Source of the DNA: Colwellia psychrerythraea
Lineage (GTDB): Bacteria; Pseudomonadota; Gammaproteobacteria; Enterobacterales; Alteromonadaceae
Length of the DNA stretch: 64,000 nucleotides
NCBI RefSeq assembly: GCF_000764185.1
Contig: NZ_JQEC01000040.1
Coordinates: 62,001-126,000, forward strand
Direction: 5' to 3'
In this document: in pieces, positions 27,901-36,408 of the stretch
Layout of the letters: each line of letters opens with the position of its first letter
How positions within the stretch are numbered: the first letter of the stretch is position 1
Program-made: the position numbers and the translations under genes
The notes under the pieces: generated by a model
Told to the model about the DNA's origin: nothing
The model's database searches: none
Seen by the model: the letters and a program-made list of their open reading frames with translations, nothing else

Positions 27901-28145
27901 GCGGCACGCAAGGTATCTTTGATTCAGAACAAGGTGCCAAGTCTTATAAACTTTTCTCAGACAGTTTAGACCATAACAGCAAGAGAATTGGACAAAAGAC
28001 TTATTGGTTAGATGAAGATATTTCGGTTGATAATGAAAAAGAACATGCATTAGAAACCGTACATGTACTTGAAATAGGTGGTATTAGCTTGATACAACAA
28101 GTTTCACTCAATGGTGGTGATACTGTAAGTATCAGAAAACAATAA
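24978..28145 (+). CDS. Sec-exported RTX-like calcium-repeat protein with lectin-like end
   Basis: 1055 residues. Residues 1-27 form a Sec signal peptide (ends ATAEQ). About 50-130 is a Gly/Ala-rich hydrophobic module (GWAGMSTAGTYGAYYALEW, ESLERAGHD) shared with the protein at 29491. Residues 285-399 carry 15-residue repeats of the form AYGGxGNDxIxxxxx; classic GGxGxDxLx nonapeptides occur at about 530-600 and 645-685, ending in a region typical of calcium-repeat tails. Residues about 810-980 hold two copies of a domain with GFSVAFNEWDHLDNQHV and GFKAALMEEEALMDGHA, resembling H-type lectin modules. No catalytic site is seen. Likely a secreted or surface adhesin; not a standard type I substrate, since it has a Sec signal and no RTX C-terminus. 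Confidence 0.82.
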   Translation: MTRKFNLSMLSLAMASVGLTALSATAEQAERPEYLDMTQQQRTEYVTEIQSFDYGILIESDSADYSQYYSGGAYAATTVMGWAGMSTAGTYGAYYALEWVGYIISESLERAGHDKEAAYFPHSDQFDIDLDYSNADPNGDFGNNLLFAVDYATGGDSTVVMEVVADATASMGYGMYKGFESNVHLMYYVYDDLKEDTVEETATNIVCKIPSVPCDSSDNRVSPYTSVNRATHGYDEFQTMYVANRSSRYYRSYLFDMMNKQGGFTNFEQVATGNGNDYIFGSNVAYGGGGNDTFVDVINAYGDSTLYGRSNGNGAKKDVIVRATNAYGGEGDDTIIDSRTAKGQSGDDLIINAVNGYGGDGDDTIQDSNTAYGGNGNDNLWGNARNFGNDGDDRLIGSDALSQWHWGGDGNDIIQGNGGNDQIFGENGYDILSEVVEENTYNLVDGGADEDSLRLVLKNSSDLYIDFSNSSTITNDIPSFDFAIVGDDTMLPLVTVKNVETLLFDDQSSSTFVVDFTGLPQAITYEGNALANTVHGGENHDLIRGEKGRDTLYGGNGNDTLDGGSWPDRLYGEAGHDSLFPGLGNDYVDGGEGTDTVSYANLPDSIDADLSSGIVAQVSNNRTDTLINIENLIATNFNDTITGDSQDNLLVGGLGDDIIDGGDGDDTLVAVEGDDTLTGGHGADTFELAHFRSNVQITDYNHSEGDVIQLDVYALGIPLDENGEAIISSYGGTQGGRYHAIYHNYHAKTVQLVIPSGEVRNIATLQAGHDFSTNQIKFINRDPALLYKTEANTTVNVAPPKYKFLANNNVGNLNQNWQTRNISSKAFADPMVFTSPPTFNGDDGGVIRLSNIDSDGFSVAFNEWDHLDNQHVSERFDYLVLDKGPVTMTDGTLIEVGEFSHDGTGEWRDVGFTDNFSQAPYVFLSIQTFYGTQPVVAVVKDITKDGFKAALMEEEALMDGHAIESISYIAIQPASGTQGIFDSEQGAKSYKLFSDSLDHNSKRIGQKTYWLDEDISVDNEKEHALETVHVLEIGGISLIQQVSLNGGDTVSIRKQ

Positions 28146-28151
28146 GTAAAG

Positions 28152-28185
28152 GCCCACTTGCTTAACTGCAAGTGGGCTATTTTAT
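28152..28185 (+). terminator. Rho-independent terminator after calcium-repeat protein 1
   Basis: GCCCACTTGC (28152-28161) and GCAAGTGGGC (28168-28177) form a perfect 10-bp stem with a 6-base loop, followed by TATTTTATT. Confidence 0.88.
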
Positions 28186-28247
28186 TGACATTAGCTTGTC
28201 CTTTCATCGCATACGCATTACATCCCTACAAAATTTAGTAACACTTT

Positions 28248-28445
28248 ATGATGGTTAATAAAAAATTCACCTCACCTAACGTTGAGCGTTTGCTTGAGCA
28301 TCCTGATTACGAACGTATCCTGCAGGAAGTGCTTGATGGGCAATATCAAATAGAATTATTTGAACGTATATGCCTAGAGGCAAAAGACGAAACTCATGCA
28401 CAAGCGCTTTATATACGTGCTCGATTACGTCAGAAAATAAAGTAG
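28248..28445 (+). CDS. Small hypothetical protein, 65 residues
   Basis: 65 residues, charged, probably all helical: NVERLLEHPDYERILQEVLDGQYQIELFERICLEAK. No signal or membrane segment. I do not recognise a family. It stands between the calcium-repeat gene and an SDR gene on the same strand, 59 bases before the SDR, so the two may be cotranscribed. The start ATG 28248 has a second ATG at 28251; no good ribosome site is visible. Confidence 0.55.
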   Translation: MMVNKKFTSPNVERLLEHPDYERILQEVLDGQYQIELFERICLEAKDETHAQALYIRARLRQKIK

Positions 28446-28504
28446 CACAAGCAAAACTAAAGAACATAAATAACTAACAACATTCATGATGAATAGAGCT
28501 AAAT

Positions 28505-29248
28505 ATGAAATTTAAAGAGAAAGTAGCCGTGGTTACTGGCGGTACAACAGGTATCGGCTTAGCGACTTGTAATGAATTAAGCCAACAAGGTGCAAGGATT
28601 TATAATTTAGATATCTCTGTGCCTGACACTAATGAACATTCATTTATTCCGTGTGACATTGCTAGCTATAGTGAGGTGCAAAAAGCGATTGAGCAGATAG
28701 TTGCACTCGAAGGAAAGATCGATTTACTTTTTGCTAATGCTGGCATTCATTTATTTGCCAATATTGAAGAAACTGATATTGCCGATTTAGATCATATTAT
28801 TGATATCAATATTAAGGGCGTTTTCTACCTGCTAAAAAATGTCATACCTGTTATGAAACAACAAAAAGCAGGTAAAATTGTCTTGATGGGCTCAGATCAA
28901 TCCTTTGTTGGTAAGGGGCAAAGTGCTGCTTACGGTATGTCTAAAGGTGCTATTGGTCAGCTAACTAAAAGTACCGCCATTGATTATGCTCCTTTTAATA
29001 TACAAGTAAATTGCGTCTGCCCCGGTAATATCGATACACCGCTATTAGCAAAGGCGGTTGATCGTTTTGAATCTTTATCAGGTTTATCTAAGGCAGAAGT
29101 AGCTACACTTATTAATGAGGCTCAACCTATGGGTAGAATTGCACAGCCGATTGAAGTTGCGAAAACGGTCAGCTTTCTCTTGTCTGAAGAAAATAGTTTC
29201 ATGACTGGCTCATTAGTGCCTGTAGATGGTGGTTATACCTGCCAATAA
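28505..29248 (+). CDS. Short-chain dehydrogenase/reductase
   Basis: 247 residues. TGGTTGIG cofactor loop, NAG in LFANAGIHL, catalytic Ser in VLMGSDQS, Tyr-x-x-x-Lys in AAYGMSKGAIGQ, and the C-terminal GSLVPVDGGYTCQ usual for classical SDRs. The acidic LDISVPDT after strand 2 favours NAD over NADP. The substrate is unknown. It lies between two large calcium-repeat genes and lacks the shared promoter motif of its neighbours, so it is probably not in that regulon. Its ribosome site is weak (TAGAGC). Confidence 0.88.
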   Translation: MKFKEKVAVVTGGTTGIGLATCNELSQQGARIYNLDISVPDTNEHSFIPCDIASYSEVQKAIEQIVALEGKIDLLFANAGIHLFANIEETDIADLDHIIDINIKGVFYLLKNVIPVMKQQKAGKIVLMGSDQSFVGKGQSAAYGMSKGAIGQLTKSTAIDYAPFNIQVNCVCPGNIDTPLLAKAVDRFESLSGLSKAEVATLINEAQPMGRIAQPIEVAKTVSFLLSEENSFMTGSLVPVDGGYTCQ

Positions 29249-29387
29249 TATTGCTTAATAGCGGTTTCTAAAACATACCTAACTATGAGGCTCAGCTTTT
29301 ATGAAGAGCCTTAACATCATATAATAAGCATCACTTATTGCTTTATTTGGCTAAGCCGACTGCTTAATCCTACCTATTTGTTACAAA

Positions 29388-29420
29388 CTTCTCAGTCAGT
29401 TCACATTTCATAATTAAACT
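29388..29420 (+). promoter_or_regulatory. Shared-motif promoter C (calcium-repeat protein 2)
   Basis: CTTC at 29388, 7 bases, GTTCACATTT to 29408, with a -10 TAAACT at 29415-29420 (motif start plus 27). The remaining part of the 29249-29490 gap holds nothing else I can identify. Confidence 0.7.
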
Positions 29421-29490
29421 ATAAACATCTTTTTTTATAGTGCCAGCTTTAAGGCTTTTACTGTGAAAATACTCAAGCATAGAGGTATTT

Positions 29491-32400
29491 ATGACACCAA
29501 AGTATCAACATAAAACATTATTTGGTTACAACTGGATTATGAAAAGTTGGCAAGCAGCCAAACCAGCATTATTTCTAGGACTACTTGGAGCTGCATCATT
29601 AAATGCATCAGCCAATGAAAACCAACTGGAATACAGTGAAGCTCAACAGAACCTTGTTGATTTATCAAACAATGATAATGGCTTTATGATGGACACTGAG
29701 AATGCCGATTATTCCACTTACTTTAACGGCGCAAATTACTTAGCAACTACAGGCCTAGGTTATGCAGGCATGAGTACCATAGGTACTTACGGCGTTTTTT
29801 ATGTAGTGGATTTTGCTGGTGTTATTGTTGGTGAAGCATTAGAGCGCACAGGTCATGCTGATGTTGCCGCCTACTTTCCCAATAACAATGCATTTAATAT
29901 AAATATCCATGTTAGCGATGACGAGTTTACCGATGCATTAGAGATCGCTTGTGACTGTAATATTGACTGGGGCTTATACGCCAGTATTCTTACAGATGCC
30001 AGTTTTACCATGACAGATAAGATGTTCAGCACGCCAACTTCTATTGTCACTGCTATTTTTGCCCCGCAAGTATTTGCTGAAGACTTACTGCAAGATGGTG
30101 CCAACTTACTATTAAACAGTGGTTACGATGGTGAACTTCGTGAAACACTCGAATTGATTGATTCTGCTTATGGTGATTATAACCATTGGCAAGATACTGA
30201 ATATGCACAAGTCACTAATCATAACCACAGTGATTTATTTACCTACCTGTATGTACCTGATCCAAATAGTCGAAAATTAACAGATGCTAATGGTGAATAC
30301 CATGCACAATTTTCCCCTTACCTCCTAACAGGTCTGGGTAGTAGTTGGGGTTATACGGCATGGGCTGGTTGGGACAAACTATACGCCTACTCCGGTGCAG
30401 GCAACTACTTTATCAATAATGACTGGTTAAAGCTAGAAACGGGGGATGGTGCTTTTTCAGGCTGGCGTGGAAATACTTTCCTTGTGGGTAATACAACCGT
30501 TTATGCTGCTGGCGCTAATGACACCATTATCAATTCTGATTATGCCGAAGGTGGTGGCGGAAAAGACATTTTTGACAATGTTTATAAAGCTTATGGCCAA
30601 AATGGTAATGACTATATTCGTGGTTCATTCCGCGCCTATGGTGGTGACGGTAACGATATGATTGTTGAAGCGCGCCGTGGTGAAGGTGGTAACGGTAACG
30701 ATACCATCATGAATTCTGGTAGCGGTTATGGTGGTGAAGGTAATGATCAATTATTCAATAACTGCCTTTCTTATGGTGGTGCCGGTGACGATTATATTGT
30801 TGGTAAGCGTTATGCTTCTTTCTCTTGTGAATTAAATGGCGGCGACGGTAATGACCATATCAAAGTAAAACGTGGTGATAACCGTGTCTCTGCCGGTAAA
30901 GGTAACGATATTGTTGAAGTAGCGATTGAAAATGAAACCATGCTGTATGCCGGTACCGAGAAGTTAACTTCCAGTATTTATGGTAATGGCGGAACAGACT
31001 CGATAAAAGTGACTCTTTCTCATCAAGCTGATATTAATGTCACCCGCAATAATGCTGGTCGTTATACATTTAAAGGTATCTATATAGAAACCACTATAGG
31101 TGATTTTGAGAATCACCTTTTTATCCTAGACACTGAATATAAGGTCAATGCCAGTCCTATCAGGCATGATTTAGAAGTTATATCGAACCGTGGCAGAAGG
31201 CATAACGCACATTTTATCAGTGGTAAAGGAAATGATTTAATTCGTGCTGGTGCCGGCGATGACCGTATTAACGGTGGTGAAGGTAATGACATCATTGATG
31301 GCGGCACAGGTAACGATACATTAACCGGTGGCCTTGGTGATGATCTGATTGTTCCTGGCGCAGGTAGCGACATTATAAATGGCAGTGGTGGTGTTGATAC
31401 CATAACTTATGCTGATGAAACCGCGGGTATTGAAGCAATATTTTGGAAAAAATCGGTTACTGCTTTAGCGCGTAATGAAGTAGATACCGTTGAAAATGTT
31501 GAAGGAATTATTGCAACCGACTTTGATGATGTTATCGCAATGGCGGGTGCTGTCAATAATATCGTCAGCGCTGGTGCTGGCGACGATATCATCCACACCT
31601 TTGGTGGTGATGACATTATCAACGCGGGCAGTGGTAATAACCGTGTCTTTGCCGGTAATGGTATTGATACTATTGATTACTCGTTATCTTCATGGTCTGT
31701 TACTGTGCATTTAGCTAATGAGCAAGCAACGCATGGCAGCTTTACTGATGAGTTAGAAGTGGTTGAAAATGTAAAATCATCTCGCTTTAACGATATAATT
31801 ACCGGTAGCGACGTTGATAATATTTTTTACGATATTGACGGTGCTGATAGCTACCACGGTGGCAACGGCAACGATACGCTCGATTATACTCACAGCGCTA
31901 CTCAATATGGCCTAGATGCAAATTTATCCGCTAATCGTGTACATGTACGTGATGAAAACTATCATATTCAGCAAGACAGACTATCGAGTATAGAGAGCCT
32001 AGTGGGTACTGCCTTTGAAGATTACCTAACCGGAGACAACGGTGCTAATACGCTAAATGGTGCTGACGGTAATGACTACCTATATGGCCGTGACGGTAAC
32101 GACACTTTAATTGGTGGTGCTGGTCATAACACCTTAAACGGTGGCGCAGGCAATGATACTTTTATTATTGACCGCCTATCTGATAGCCGTAATTCAAATG
32201 TTATTCAAGATTTTTCCGCTGGTGATAAGTTGAAGTTAGATGCACAAGCATTAGCAATTTACCCAACTATTTTAGGTACAGTTGATTACGGTGTTGATGC
32301 CCAAGGTGACGAACGTCATTTGTTAGTTGAAAACGATCAACTGATCTTACGCTCAGCGAATTCAGATGTTGTTTTGGTACATTTTAACACAACACAAAAT

Positions 32401-33564
32401 GCCCAAGCCGTATTAAACGCCATTGAATTTGATAAGTTAATTCCACAAGACCTAGAGGCAATTACCTTTAGTCAAATTAACGGCCAATTAAAACAAATAT
32501 CTATTGCAGAAGATGGTAGTACTTGGGGCGTTTCGGCAAATGGCAATATTTATCGTCGTGATGGCAATAGCTGGACCAAAATAGCAGGTTCATTAGATAA
32601 TATTTCTGTCGGCTCAGCCAATCACGTGTGGGGCGTGAGCAGCAACAATAAAATTTGGAAGTTTAACGGCAGAGGCTGGAATCAAGTCAGTGGTCTATTA
32701 AAACAAATTTCAGTTGGCAGTGATGGTAGTGTTTGGGGTGTTAATGACGCCTGTAAAATTTTCAAACGACAAAACAATAGCTGGGTACGTAAAAACGGCT
32801 GTTTAACACAAATATCTGTAGGATCTGCCAGTCATATATGGGGAGTTAATGCTTCAGAAGACATCTATCGCCGTAATGGTAGTAGCTGGCAAAATGTTGC
32901 AGGTAAGATGGCTCAAGTTAACGTGGCAGCTGACGGCAGTGTTTGGGCAACAGATAATAGTGGCAATGTAAATTTCTACTATAACGAATGGCTAAAAGTA
33001 AATGACAATGTCAAATATGTTAGCGTCGGCAGTAGTAGCAAAGTGCGTGTAATTAATAAAGACGACCGAATTTATCAGGCAAACATTGATAATGGTGTTG
33101 TCGGCATTAGAACATTAATCGATACCCATAGTGGCCCATCACAAGTAAAAATCAGCCTTAAAGCCTTCGATAATAAGTATGTTGTCGCAGAAGGTAATGG
33201 TGGAGGCAATGTTAATGCTAATCGTACGGCAGTTGGTCCATGGGAGAAATTTACCTTAATCAATCATGATACCTCTACCTGTATTAATGATGGTGATCGT
33301 GTCTACATACGCGCTGGTAATGGCAAGTACTTTGGCGCAACCAACCCTAATGGTTATTTAGATGCAAAAGGTAACGGTAAAAACGATTGGCAACGCTTTA
33401 CCTTTAAAAACTTAACTGACAATGTTGGCTGTTTACAAGATGGCGATCGCATTGCACTAAAGAGTTTTCATGGTCGTTGGGTAAATACCACTGACAATGG
33501 TGGTGCCAATGCGCAATTAGTTAAGTTATCTTTCCCTGGAAAATTTACCTTAAACTTCCGTTAA
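29491..33564 (+). CDS. Exported RTX-like protein with tectonin propeller and fascin-like end
   Basis: 1357 residues. A signal peptide with a long n-region ends NASANEN (residues about 1-42; ATG 29542 could be an alternative start). Residues 70-140 match the hydrophobic module of the 24978 protein (GYAGMSTIGTYGVFY, EALERTGH, AAYFP). Residues 352-462 are seven 15-residue GGxGNDxI repeats; classic nonapeptide blocks follow at about 575-630, 690-730, 785-800 and 845-895. Residues about 995-1198 form six tectonin blades of about 35 residues, each with an ISVGS...VWGV core. Residues about 1215-1357 are a fascin-like beta-trefoil (NKYVVAEGNGG, GKYFGATNPNGY, GRWVNTTDNGG). Both C-terminal parts suggest glycan binding. 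Confidence 0.82.
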   Translation: MTPKYQHKTLFGYNWIMKSWQAAKPALFLGLLGAASLNASANENQLEYSEAQQNLVDLSNNDNGFMMDTENADYSTYFNGANYLATTGLGYAGMSTIGTYGVFYVVDFAGVIVGEALERTGHADVAAYFPNNNAFNINIHVSDDEFTDALEIACDCNIDWGLYASILTDASFTMTDKMFSTPTSIVTAIFAPQVFAEDLLQDGANLLLNSGYDGELRETLELIDSAYGDYNHWQDTEYAQVTNHNHSDLFTYLYVPDPNSRKLTDANGEYHAQFSPYLLTGLGSSWGYTAWAGWDKLYAYSGAGNYFINNDWLKLETGDGAFSGWRGNTFLVGNTTVYAAGANDTIINSDYAEGGGGKDIFDNVYKAYGQNGNDYIRGSFRAYGGDGNDMIVEARRGEGGNGNDTIMNSGSGYGGEGNDQLFNNCLSYGGAGDDYIVGKRYASFSCELNGGDGNDHIKVKRGDNRVSAGKGNDIVEVAIENETMLYAGTEKLTSSIYGNGGTDSIKVTLSHQADINVTRNNAGRYTFKGIYIETTIGDFENHLFILDTEYKVNASPIRHDLEVISNRGRRHNAHFISGKGNDLIRAGAGDDRINGGEGNDIIDGGTGNDTLTGGLGDDLIVPGAGSDIINGSGGVDTITYADETAGIEAIFWKKSVTALARNEVDTVENVEGIIATDFDDVIAMAGAVNNIVSAGAGDDIIHTFGGDDIINAGSGNNRVFAGNGIDTIDYSLSSWSVTVHLANEQATHGSFTDELEVVENVKSSRFNDIITGSDVDNIFYDIDGADSYHGGNGNDTLDYTHSATQYGLDANLSANRVHVRDENYHIQQDRLSSIESLVGTAFEDYLTGDNGANTLNGADGNDYLYGRDGNDTLIGGAGHNTLNGGAGNDTFIIDRLSDSRNSNVIQDFSAGDKLKLDAQALAIYPTILGTVDYGVDAQGDERHLLVENDQLILRSANSDVVLVHFNTTQNAQAVLNAIEFDKLIPQDLEAITFSQINGQLKQISIAEDGSTWGVSANGNIYRRDGNSWTKIAGSLDNISVGSANHVWGVSSNNKIWKFNGRGWNQVSGLLKQISVGSDGSVWGVNDACKIFKRQNNSWVRKNGCLTQISVGSASHIWGVNASEDIYRRNGSSWQNVAGKMAQVNVAADGSVWATDNSGNVNFYYNEWLKVNDNVKYVSVGSSSKVRVINKDDRIYQANIDNGVVGIRTLIDTHSGPSQVKISLKAFDNKYVVAEGNGGGNVNANRTAVGPWEKFTLINHDTSTCINDGDRVYIRAGNGKYFGATNPNGYLDAKGNGKNDWQRFTFKNLTDNVGCLQDGDRIALKSFHGRWVNTTDNGGANAQLVKLSFPGKFTLNFR

Positions 33565-33653
33565 GCTATTGTTTAACTATATGAATAGCAAGTAGCCTTG
33601 CGTTAATGCCGATTAGTTAAGGCAACCAAGATTGAAAATTTGGTGAATAGTAT

Positions 33654-33690
33654 AAAAAATCCGATGATAATTTGTCATCGGATTTTTTTT
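33654..33690 (+). terminator. Rho-independent terminator after calcium-repeat protein 2
   Basis: AAAAAATCCGATGA (33654-33667) pairs with TCATCGGATTTTTT (from 33675), loop of 7, ending in eight Ts. Confidence 0.92.
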
Positions 33691-33719
33691 GCCGGTTTAT
33701 TACCTATAGCCGTTACCGG

Positions 33720-33752
33720 CTTCGCACTCACTTCACATTTCACTTATATAAT
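33720..33752 (+). promoter_or_regulatory. Shared-motif promoter D (PEP-CTERM gene 2)
   Basis: CTTC at 33720, 7 bases, CTTCACATTT to 33740, with a perfect -10 TATAAT at 33747-33752 (motif start plus 27). This copy has the best -10 and fixes the spacing for the group. Confidence 0.78.
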
Positions 33753-33815
33753 GCATTTAATCGTAATTGGGCTGTTAGCTTAATGAAATTTAAATAACTC
33801 GTGGAATTGTTAAAA

Positions 33816-34463
33816 ATGAACAACTTCGTAAAGATGGCGTTGATAACCGTACTTTTATTTAACTCACATAAGTCTTTTGCTAATATAATTACTTGGGATT
33901 TCGAATTCGAAGTAAGTTTTGTTGAGGATAGAACTAATGGTGCATGGTCTAATCCACTTGTCGCGGGTGATATCCTTTCAGCTAGCCTTAGCTTCGATAG
34001 TAATAGCCCTGTACTGGATGACAACAGCTATCAAACAGTTTTTGATGTAAGTAATGCGACATTTGATATAGTAGAGTTAACCAGTAATCAGTGGTTAACT
34101 AACCTAGATCCTTTATCTTGGGTTAATCATTCGCCTAGTCGAGAATCAGGTAGTATTCGTTCTTCTTATTCTGTTGATAACGCCCTAACTGGTAACATTA
34201 ATTGGGAGGCAATGTATTTTAGTTTTATAGATGACAATCCAGTTCAATCGTATACAAGTTTCCCTATCAACTGGGGTAATGTACCCGTTTCTTTTACTTA
34301 TCATAGAGATTTAGATGCCAATAGTAGTGGCTCTGAAATTTATATTACAGGTCAGTCGATTTCAGCAACACAACGAATGGCTGTACCTGAGCCGACAACC
34401 TTAGTTTTATTTCTCATCGCAATATTATTTATCGGCTCTCGTAAGTTAAAAGTCATCAAATAG
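33816..34463 (+). CDS. PEP-CTERM sorted exported protein 2
   Basis: 215 residues from ATG 33816 (GTG 33801 is in frame). Signal peptide ends HKSFA-NII; the mature part starts ITWDFEFEVSF and is beta-rich with many Asp and Ser, like the common PEP-CTERM proteins of the ITWDF/VSG type. The C-terminal tag is VPEPTTLVLFLIAILF followed by a basic end SRKLKVIK. It would be cut by an exosortase located elsewhere. It is not closely similar to the first PEP-CTERM protein but carries the same promoter type, so the two are probably expressed together. Confidence 0.83.
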   Translation: MNNFVKMALITVLLFNSHKSFANIITWDFEFEVSFVEDRTNGAWSNPLVAGDILSASLSFDSNSPVLDDNSYQTVFDVSNATFDIVELTSNQWLTNLDPLSWVNHSPSRESGSIRSSYSVDNALTGNINWEAMYFSFIDDNPVQSYTSFPINWGNVPVSFTYHRDLDANSSGSEIYITGQSISATQRMAVPEPTTLVLFLIAILFIGSRKLKVIK

Positions 34464-34554
34464 TAGCTGACATAATCTCTATTATTATCCCCTCAAGGCT
34501 CAAGGATGAGCATTTTTCACTTGAGAAATAAGAAAACTAACTTACCTTGGTTAT

Positions 34555-34606
34555 AAACATAGCCCGTAAACATAGCCCGTAAACATAATCATCAACCAGC
34601 TTATCA
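34555..34606 (-). pseudogene. Relic of a GNAT gene 3' end with a 13-bp tandem repeat
   Basis: Bases 34577-34606 match 41075-41104, inside the GNAT gene, at 29 of 30 positions; on the minus strand they read DKLVDDYVYG, the C-terminal words of that enzyme. Next to it AAACATAGCCCGT is repeated at 34555-34567 and 34568-34580 with a half copy after. The rest of the 34464-34696 gap holds nothing I can identify. Confidence 0.5.
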
Positions 34607-34696
34607 GCAAATCTCTGAGGTTAATAAATAAAAAAAACAATGAGTTAAACCAATAGTGATTCACTTAGTTATTGGTTTAACCCTAATTTGTCGCCA

Positions 34697-36181
34697 CTAT
34701 AGCTGAGAGATCAGCTCATTTACTTTACGTCTTACCGGCGCAACTACGTCACTTTGATTTGCTAAAATAATCACCACGACATCTTTATCTAAATGAATAT
34801 CTAACTGAGCATCGACACCTAACGAAGCACCATTATGACCAACAACTCTATCATCAATAGCACCTGAAACGACAAAACCATAACCATACCAAGCGGGTGA
34901 GTTATATTGCACCTTATTGCTATAGGCTTGCTCTGTCATCTCTTTACTTAATAACTTAAATTGGATCAGTGCTTGAGAAAAATTATAAAGGTCGGTCACA
35001 GTAGAATATCCCCCGCCTGCAGGTCCGCCTTTTATGCCACTGCTATAATAATTATTTACCCAGCTATCACTATGCGCCATCTTTAAATAACCAATGGCTA
35101 AGTTTGGCGTAATGGCATCAAGCTCATAACTTGCTGAATTAACCATATTCGCTTCTTTGTAGATATTTTTATCTACGTAGTCATAATAGCTATCGCCACT
35201 AACTTTTTCGATAACTAAACCCAGCATATGCATGCCTGAGCTAGAGTAGCGATTACTTGTTCCTGGAGTGAACAACAAAGGCGTGCTGGCGATAATATTC
35301 TTATAACTGCTTAATTCTCGATAATTACCTTTACTGCTATTATTAAATTCGTCAGTGAAAAAGTTACCTAAGCCAGAGGTATGGGTTAATAATTGCCTGA
35401 TGGTTATTTGCTCTGCCTCTTTTTTTGGTAACCAGCTGCTATCAACATAATCAATCAGTTTATCTTCAAAATTTAATTTTCCTCGTCCAATCAATTGCAA
35501 CGTAGCAATGGCAGTAAACATTTTGTTCATCGAGCCTAAGGAAAACTTAGTACTAAGATTATTTGCAATTTCAAAGCTTTTATTCGCTTGTCCAAATGCC
35601 TGTTGAAAAAGTACCTGTTTATTTTTTGCTACCAGTACGGTGCCTGAAAATGCATCATGATTAGCGACATTATCTAAAAACTTATTCAACTGAGTTTTAA
35701 ATTCATCAACATTAATTTTACGCTTTATTACCGTTTCACTTTTAGCTTCAGCAAGATAAAAATAGTTTATTTTATAAGGCTGAGTTGTCGTTCTATTAAC
35801 ATGGAGAATATAAGAAAACTGGTTATGTTCAGCAATAACTTGTGCTCTTTCATTACTGCCATTCATGGATAAATGTTTTACTAAGGTAAGTTTCCCATGA
35901 GTATTACGATTATTCAGCATGCCGCCAATATGTGCTTCAATGCCGTACATGCCAATGCTTTCTGGATTGATATTTTCTAACAAATAACGGCTAACAGTTT
36001 GTCTGTCACCTTGATTAAAAGCTGCCAATAACGAAGGCAGTATAGAAGGTGATACTGAAGGTAACGACGCAGACTGTCGCTGTTTTTCATCTGTCTGAAT
36101 TACTTCATTACTTAAAGCTGTAGGGGTACAAACAGCAACACTAAAAATAATAGATATAAGTTGTAAATTATAATATTTCAA
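34697..36181 (-). CDS. Exported serine hydrolase, class-C beta-lactamase fold
   Basis: 494 residues. A signal peptide is present. Residues 30-160 form a small N-terminal domain (AAFNQGDRQTVSRYL...), then the beta-lactamase/transpeptidase-like domain. The catalytic motif SxxK is SMNK in FSLGSMNKMFTA; the Tyr motif is YSS in RYSSSGMHMLG; the third motif is GHNGASLG (HxG). Such proteins are usually esterases, D-amino-acid peptidases or penicillin-binding-like enzymes rather than true lactamases. It is the last of three minus-strand hydrolase genes; a hairpin at 36232-36255 separates it from the esterase, so it may have its own promoter. Confidence 0.87.
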   Translation of the reverse strand: MKYYNLQLISIIFSVAVCTPTALSNEVIQTDEKQRQSASLPSVSPSILPSLLAAFNQGDRQTVSRYLLENINPESIGMYGIEAHIGGMLNNRNTHGKLTLVKHLSMNGSNERAQVIAEHNQFSYILHVNRTTTQPYKINYFYLAEAKSETVIKRKINVDEFKTQLNKFLDNVANHDAFSGTVLVAKNKQVLFQQAFGQANKSFEIANNLSTKFSLGSMNKMFTAIATLQLIGRGKLNFEDKLIDYVDSSWLPKKEAEQITIRQLLTHTSGLGNFFTDEFNNSSKGNYRELSSYKNIIASTPLLFTPGTSNRYSSSGMHMLGLVIEKVSGDSYYDYVDKNIYKEANMVNSASYELDAITPNLAIGYLKMAHSDSWVNNYYSSGIKGGPAGGGYSTVTDLYNFSQALIQFKLLSKEMTEQAYSNKVQYNSPAWYGYGFVVSGAIDDRVVGHNGASLGVDAQLDIHLDKDVVVIILANQSDVVAPVRRKVNELISQL

Positions 36182-36231
36182 GTTTTCTTCCTTTTCTAAT
36201 TATGATTTTTATCATCATTAAGGTGAGGTAA

Positions 36232-36255
36232 ACACCATAAGCTGACTTATGGTGT
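36232..36255. terminator. Perfect hairpin between two hydrolase genes
   Basis: ACACCATAAG (36232-36241) and CTTATGGTGT (36246-36255) pair with a 4-base loop. On the minus strand it ends in TTTAC; partial termination between the esterase and the serine hydrolase is possible. Confidence 0.5.
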
Positions 36256-36408
36256 GGCAATTTATGATGATGCGACAAGAGTGCAGTGCTACTTTTGCCT
36301 AGCAATTTTTTGTGCATTGTCATCTACCTTTGAAAAGGCCGAAGAGAAAAAGTTAATGATATGTTCGGCTTGGAGAAAACCAATATCATGACCTCTTTTA
36401 TGATCCAC

